From positions 558,001 through 622,000 of the forward strand of contig NZ_JSYP01000001.1 in NCBI RefSeq assembly GCF_000813005.1: 64,000 nucleotides of DNA, written 5' to 3'. Below the pieces are notes generated by a model, which did not search any database, was not told the origin of the DNA, and worked only from the letters and a program-made list of their open reading frames with translations. The position numbers were made by a program, and so were the translations under genes. Each line of letters opens with the position of its first letter. The stretch's first letter is position 1. This DNA is from Flavobacterium sp. KMS. Its GTDB lineage: Bacteria; Bacteroidota; Bacteroidia; Flavobacteriales; Flavobacteriaceae. Positions 61,831-64,000 of this stretch are shown here, in pieces.

Positions 61831-63564
61831 ATGAAAAAATCAAATATAAAATCCAAATTACAGCTGATGTTTGCAGCAACTATAATGGCAATGAGCGCCG
61901 TTGGTTGTTCGGACTACTTGACAGATGAGCCTGCAGATAAATTTACAAACGAGAACTTCTGGCAATCTGAAGACAACGTAAAAACTTTTTCATGGCTTAA
62001 TTATGATACTTTTTATGGCTATGGAAACGGTACAACAATTGGACTTTCATCTTTTTATTATCACGGAAGTGATTTTAAAGTAGATGATAACCTATCAGCT
62101 TTTACTTTTTATCAAATGCCAGTTACAGCAAGTACTACTAACCTTTATTCCTGGAATGAATATTATACACTGATCCGTCGTTGTAATTTAATGCTAGAAA
62201 AAATACCTGGCGTTCCTATGGCCGAGGTAAAAAAGAATCATTACATAGGAGTTGCTAAATTTTTCAGAGCCTATACTTATTTCCGTTTAGTACAAAAAAT
62301 GGGAGATGTTCCATACACCGATAAATATTTAGCTCAAAATGATGATGCTGTATATTCGCCTTCAATGCAAAGAGCAGAAGTTATCGACAAGGCCATTAAA
62401 GATATGGAAGAAGCTATAGACTTGTTACTTCCGGTAGATGATAAAAATACAACTGTAAATAAATATACCGCTTACGCTGCTTTAAGTAACATTTGTATCT
62501 ACGAAGGAACGTACAGAAAATACCATTTAGGTCAAGATGGAAGCACTTATCTTAACAAAGCAAAAACTGCTTCACTTGCTGTGATGAATAATGGTGGCTA
62601 TCAATTAAACTCAGATTGGAAATCTCTTTACAATTCTGTTGAATTGGCTGGTAATACAGAGGTGATACTTACAAAACGTTATTTATCAAACGTATTGATG
62701 CATTCTCTTCAAAACTATACCAATACATCAACCATACAATATGGTTTAACAAAATGGGCTGCTGATAGTTATGTAACTACAAATGGATTACCAATACAAC
62801 AAGTAGGAAACAGCCAATACACAGGTGATGATGACATTACAAAAACTTTTACTAACAGAGATCCTCGTTTTGGTAAAACTGTAAATCCTACTAGTTATGG
62901 TTATAAAGGAAAACCTTTTAGTGCTGCTACGTTAGTTTCAATGTCTGGATATGTGTTTGAATTATACAACAACCCTGCAACAACAGGTCCCGATGTTACT
63001 ACAGGAGGACGTAATTATACTGATGCTCCTGTATTTACTTTAAGCGAAGTATATTTAAATTATGCTGAAGCTTGCGCAGAACTTGGTACTGCTACAAATA
63101 CTGATCTTGATATGTCTATCAATAAAGTACGTGCCCGTGCAGGAATTGCACCTTTAACTACAGACGGAACTAATGCTTCTGCAGGAGGAATACAAATTAA
63201 TGATCCAAGAAGAACAGCAACTTTAGAGCAAATCTCAGGTTCTGTTAACCCTCTTATATGGGAAGTACGTCGTGAGCGTCAGATTGAATTTATGAGCTGG
63301 ACAACGCTTAGACAAATGGATATTTACCGTTGGAAAAAAGGAGATTACCTTGATACTTCAAAAAATATAGATGTAAATCTTGGAGCAAGAATAGGTACAC
63401 CTGTAGGAACACAAGTTGTAGTAGATGGTAACGGATATATAAAAATATACCCTGCAAGTACAAGAACCTTTGAAGCCAAACATTATTTAATGAATATCCC
63501 AACAAACGATATTGATTTGTACAAAGCTCAAGGTGTAGAATTAAAACAAAACCCAGGTTGGTAA
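61831..63564 (+). CDS. SusD/RagB-type surface lipoprotein
   Basis: 577 residues with lipobox SAVGC (Cys26) followed by SDYLTDEPADKFTNENFW, the standard SusD opening. The TPR-rich SusD fold is seen in YTLIRRCNLMLEKI, AKFFRAYTYFRLVQKMGDVP and the C-terminal ERQIEFMSWTTLRQMDIYRW. It binds the glycan at the surface and caps the SusC channel. Transcribed with susC; a hairpin 39 bp downstream may attenuate expression of the following NamZ-like gene. Confidence 0.95.
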   Translation: MKKSNIKSKLQLMFAATIMAMSAVGCSDYLTDEPADKFTNENFWQSEDNVKTFSWLNYDTFYGYGNGTTIGLSSFYYHGSDFKVDDNLSAFTFYQMPVTASTTNLYSWNEYYTLIRRCNLMLEKIPGVPMAEVKKNHYIGVAKFFRAYTYFRLVQKMGDVPYTDKYLAQNDDAVYSPSMQRAEVIDKAIKDMEEAIDLLLPVDDKNTTVNKYTAYAALSNICIYEGTYRKYHLGQDGSTYLNKAKTASLAVMNNGGYQLNSDWKSLYNSVELAGNTEVILTKRYLSNVLMHSLQNYTNTSTIQYGLTKWAADSYVTTNGLPIQQVGNSQYTGDDDITKTFTNRDPRFGKTVNPTSYGYKGKPFSAATLVSMSGYVFELYNNPATTGPDVTTGGRNYTDAPVFTLSEVYLNYAEACAELGTATNTDLDMSINKVRARAGIAPLTTDGTNASAGGIQINDPRRTATLEQISGSVNPLIWEVRRERQIEFMSWTTLRQMDIYRWKKGDYLDTSKNIDVNLGARIGTPVGTQVVVDGNGYIKIYPASTRTFEAKHYLMNIPTNDIDLYKAQGVELKQNPGW

Positions 63565-63602
63565 TTCAGAATCTCAAAAACTGAATACTAACAAAATAAT
63601 AA

Positions 63603-63645
63603 ACTACCTCTGGTCATGGAAAACTCCAGAGGTAGTATTTTAAAA
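63603..63645 (+). terminator. hairpin between susD and the second namZ-like gene
   Basis: Perfect 11-bp stem ACTACCTCTGG (63603-63613) with CCAGAGGTAGT (63626-63636). The downstream tract ATTTTAAAATT is only partly T-rich, so partial termination or mRNA stabilisation of susCD is plausible. No other promoter is evident before 63846. Confidence 0.55.
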
Positions 63646-63845
63646 TTATTATTTCGTACAACGAAGACATCGAAGACATCGATTAATAAACCGACGAAAA
63701 TAAAATCTCTAATCTGAAAACTCAGATAAACGCTACTACAATAAACCACACAACAACAATCAAAAAAATACAGAATATCAATCAAATAATAATCTAACTT
63801 TATTTAGTCAATTTCTGCCTTCTAACTATTAAACTGTAATTTAAA

Positions 63846-64000
63846 ATGATAAAATTCATAGCTAAATGTGTTCTTATTGTAGCATCAATGTTTTACACAA
63901 CATCATATTCCAGTTCATTACAAACAATTGCAAAAAACAACACTCAGGAATTAAACGCACCGGCAATTAAAACCGGAGCCGATAATTATGAAAAATACCT
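63846..64000 (+). CDS. second NamZ-like exo-N-acetylmuramidase (DUF1343), 5' part only
   Basis: Open frame from the ATG at 63846 to the window end (51 complete codons). It has a signal-peptide-like N-terminus (MIKFIAKCVLIVASMFYTTS) and then IKTGADNYEKYL, which aligns with KIKTGAENYTEYL just after the signal peptide of the NamZ-like protein at 41771-42913. The assignment rests on this 13-residue match and on location after SusCD, so it is probable rather than certain. If correct, two NamZ paralogues bracket the locus. Confidence 0.7.
   Translation, partial: MIKFIAKCVLIVASMFYTTSYSSSLQTIAKNNTQELNAPAIKTGADNYEKY

Overview
ORGANISM. The window reads as chromosome of an AT-rich Bacteroidota, most likely Flavobacterium or a close relative. 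Support: SusC/SusD-type and other TonB-dependent receptors, a short (287 aa) primary sigma factor, XrtF exosortase with its flavobacterial partner, a type IX secretion sorting domain, DUF4249/DUF4421/PepSY-like families, -7 promoter boxes of the TAnnTTTG type and almost no Shine-Dalgarno signals. No rRNA, tRNA, CRISPR array, transposase or prophage gene was seen. LAYOUT. 1-5340 (minus strand): an edge-truncated TonB receptor with a small HYC/CC/PP protein, a beta-CASP metallo-beta-lactamase RNase-like enzyme paired with an ATP-cone/restriction-like nuclease, and the exosortase pair. 5412-9502 (plus): GAF/fRMsr-like protein, a MORN/TonB-C protein, rpsO and pnp with a long hairpin in the pnp leader. 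9632-12051: CDP-alcohol phosphatidyltransferase and a surface-repeat protein, divergent from an HTH regulator across a palindromic promoter region. 12184-20058: an outer-membrane cluster of a hypothetical secreted protein, an STN-TonB receptor, two tandem DUF4249 lipoproteins and a plug-domain protein; the DUF4249 junction carries what looks like a duplication/deletion scar. 20139-22173: rpoD and rpe. 22439-30720: AraC regulator/MFS exporter pair, NylB-like serine hydrolase, DUF4421 protein and a large modular lipoprotein. 30915-35324: OmpR-type two-component system followed by three secreted PepSY-like proteins; a shared direct-repeat motif precedes the regulator and both PepSY units. 36029-41056: a 1675-residue T9SS-exported repeat protein. 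41771-64000: the most coherent system. HOW THE LAST REGION WORKS. It has the parts of a peptidoglycan amino-sugar utilization locus: two NamZ-type exo-N-acetylmuramidases (DUF1343; the second is cut by the window end), an AmiE-like beta-lactamase-fold hydrolase, a GH20 hexosaminidase, a GHL10 enzyme (the family of the denuded-glycan hydrolase DigH), a metallophosphoesterase with a PQQ-like propeller, an esterase gene broken by one in-frame stop, a GlcD/GlcF-type D-2-hydroxyacid dehydrogenase (a candidate for oxidising the D-lactate released from MurNAc), a NagB/PIG-L fusion, a DeoR-family repressor and a SusC/SusD uptake pair. Two matching inverted repeats with identical geometry, upstream of nagB and between deoR and susC, are strong candidates for the DeoR operators. 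The intergenic DNA throughout is rich in dispersed palindromic repeats of at least six families.
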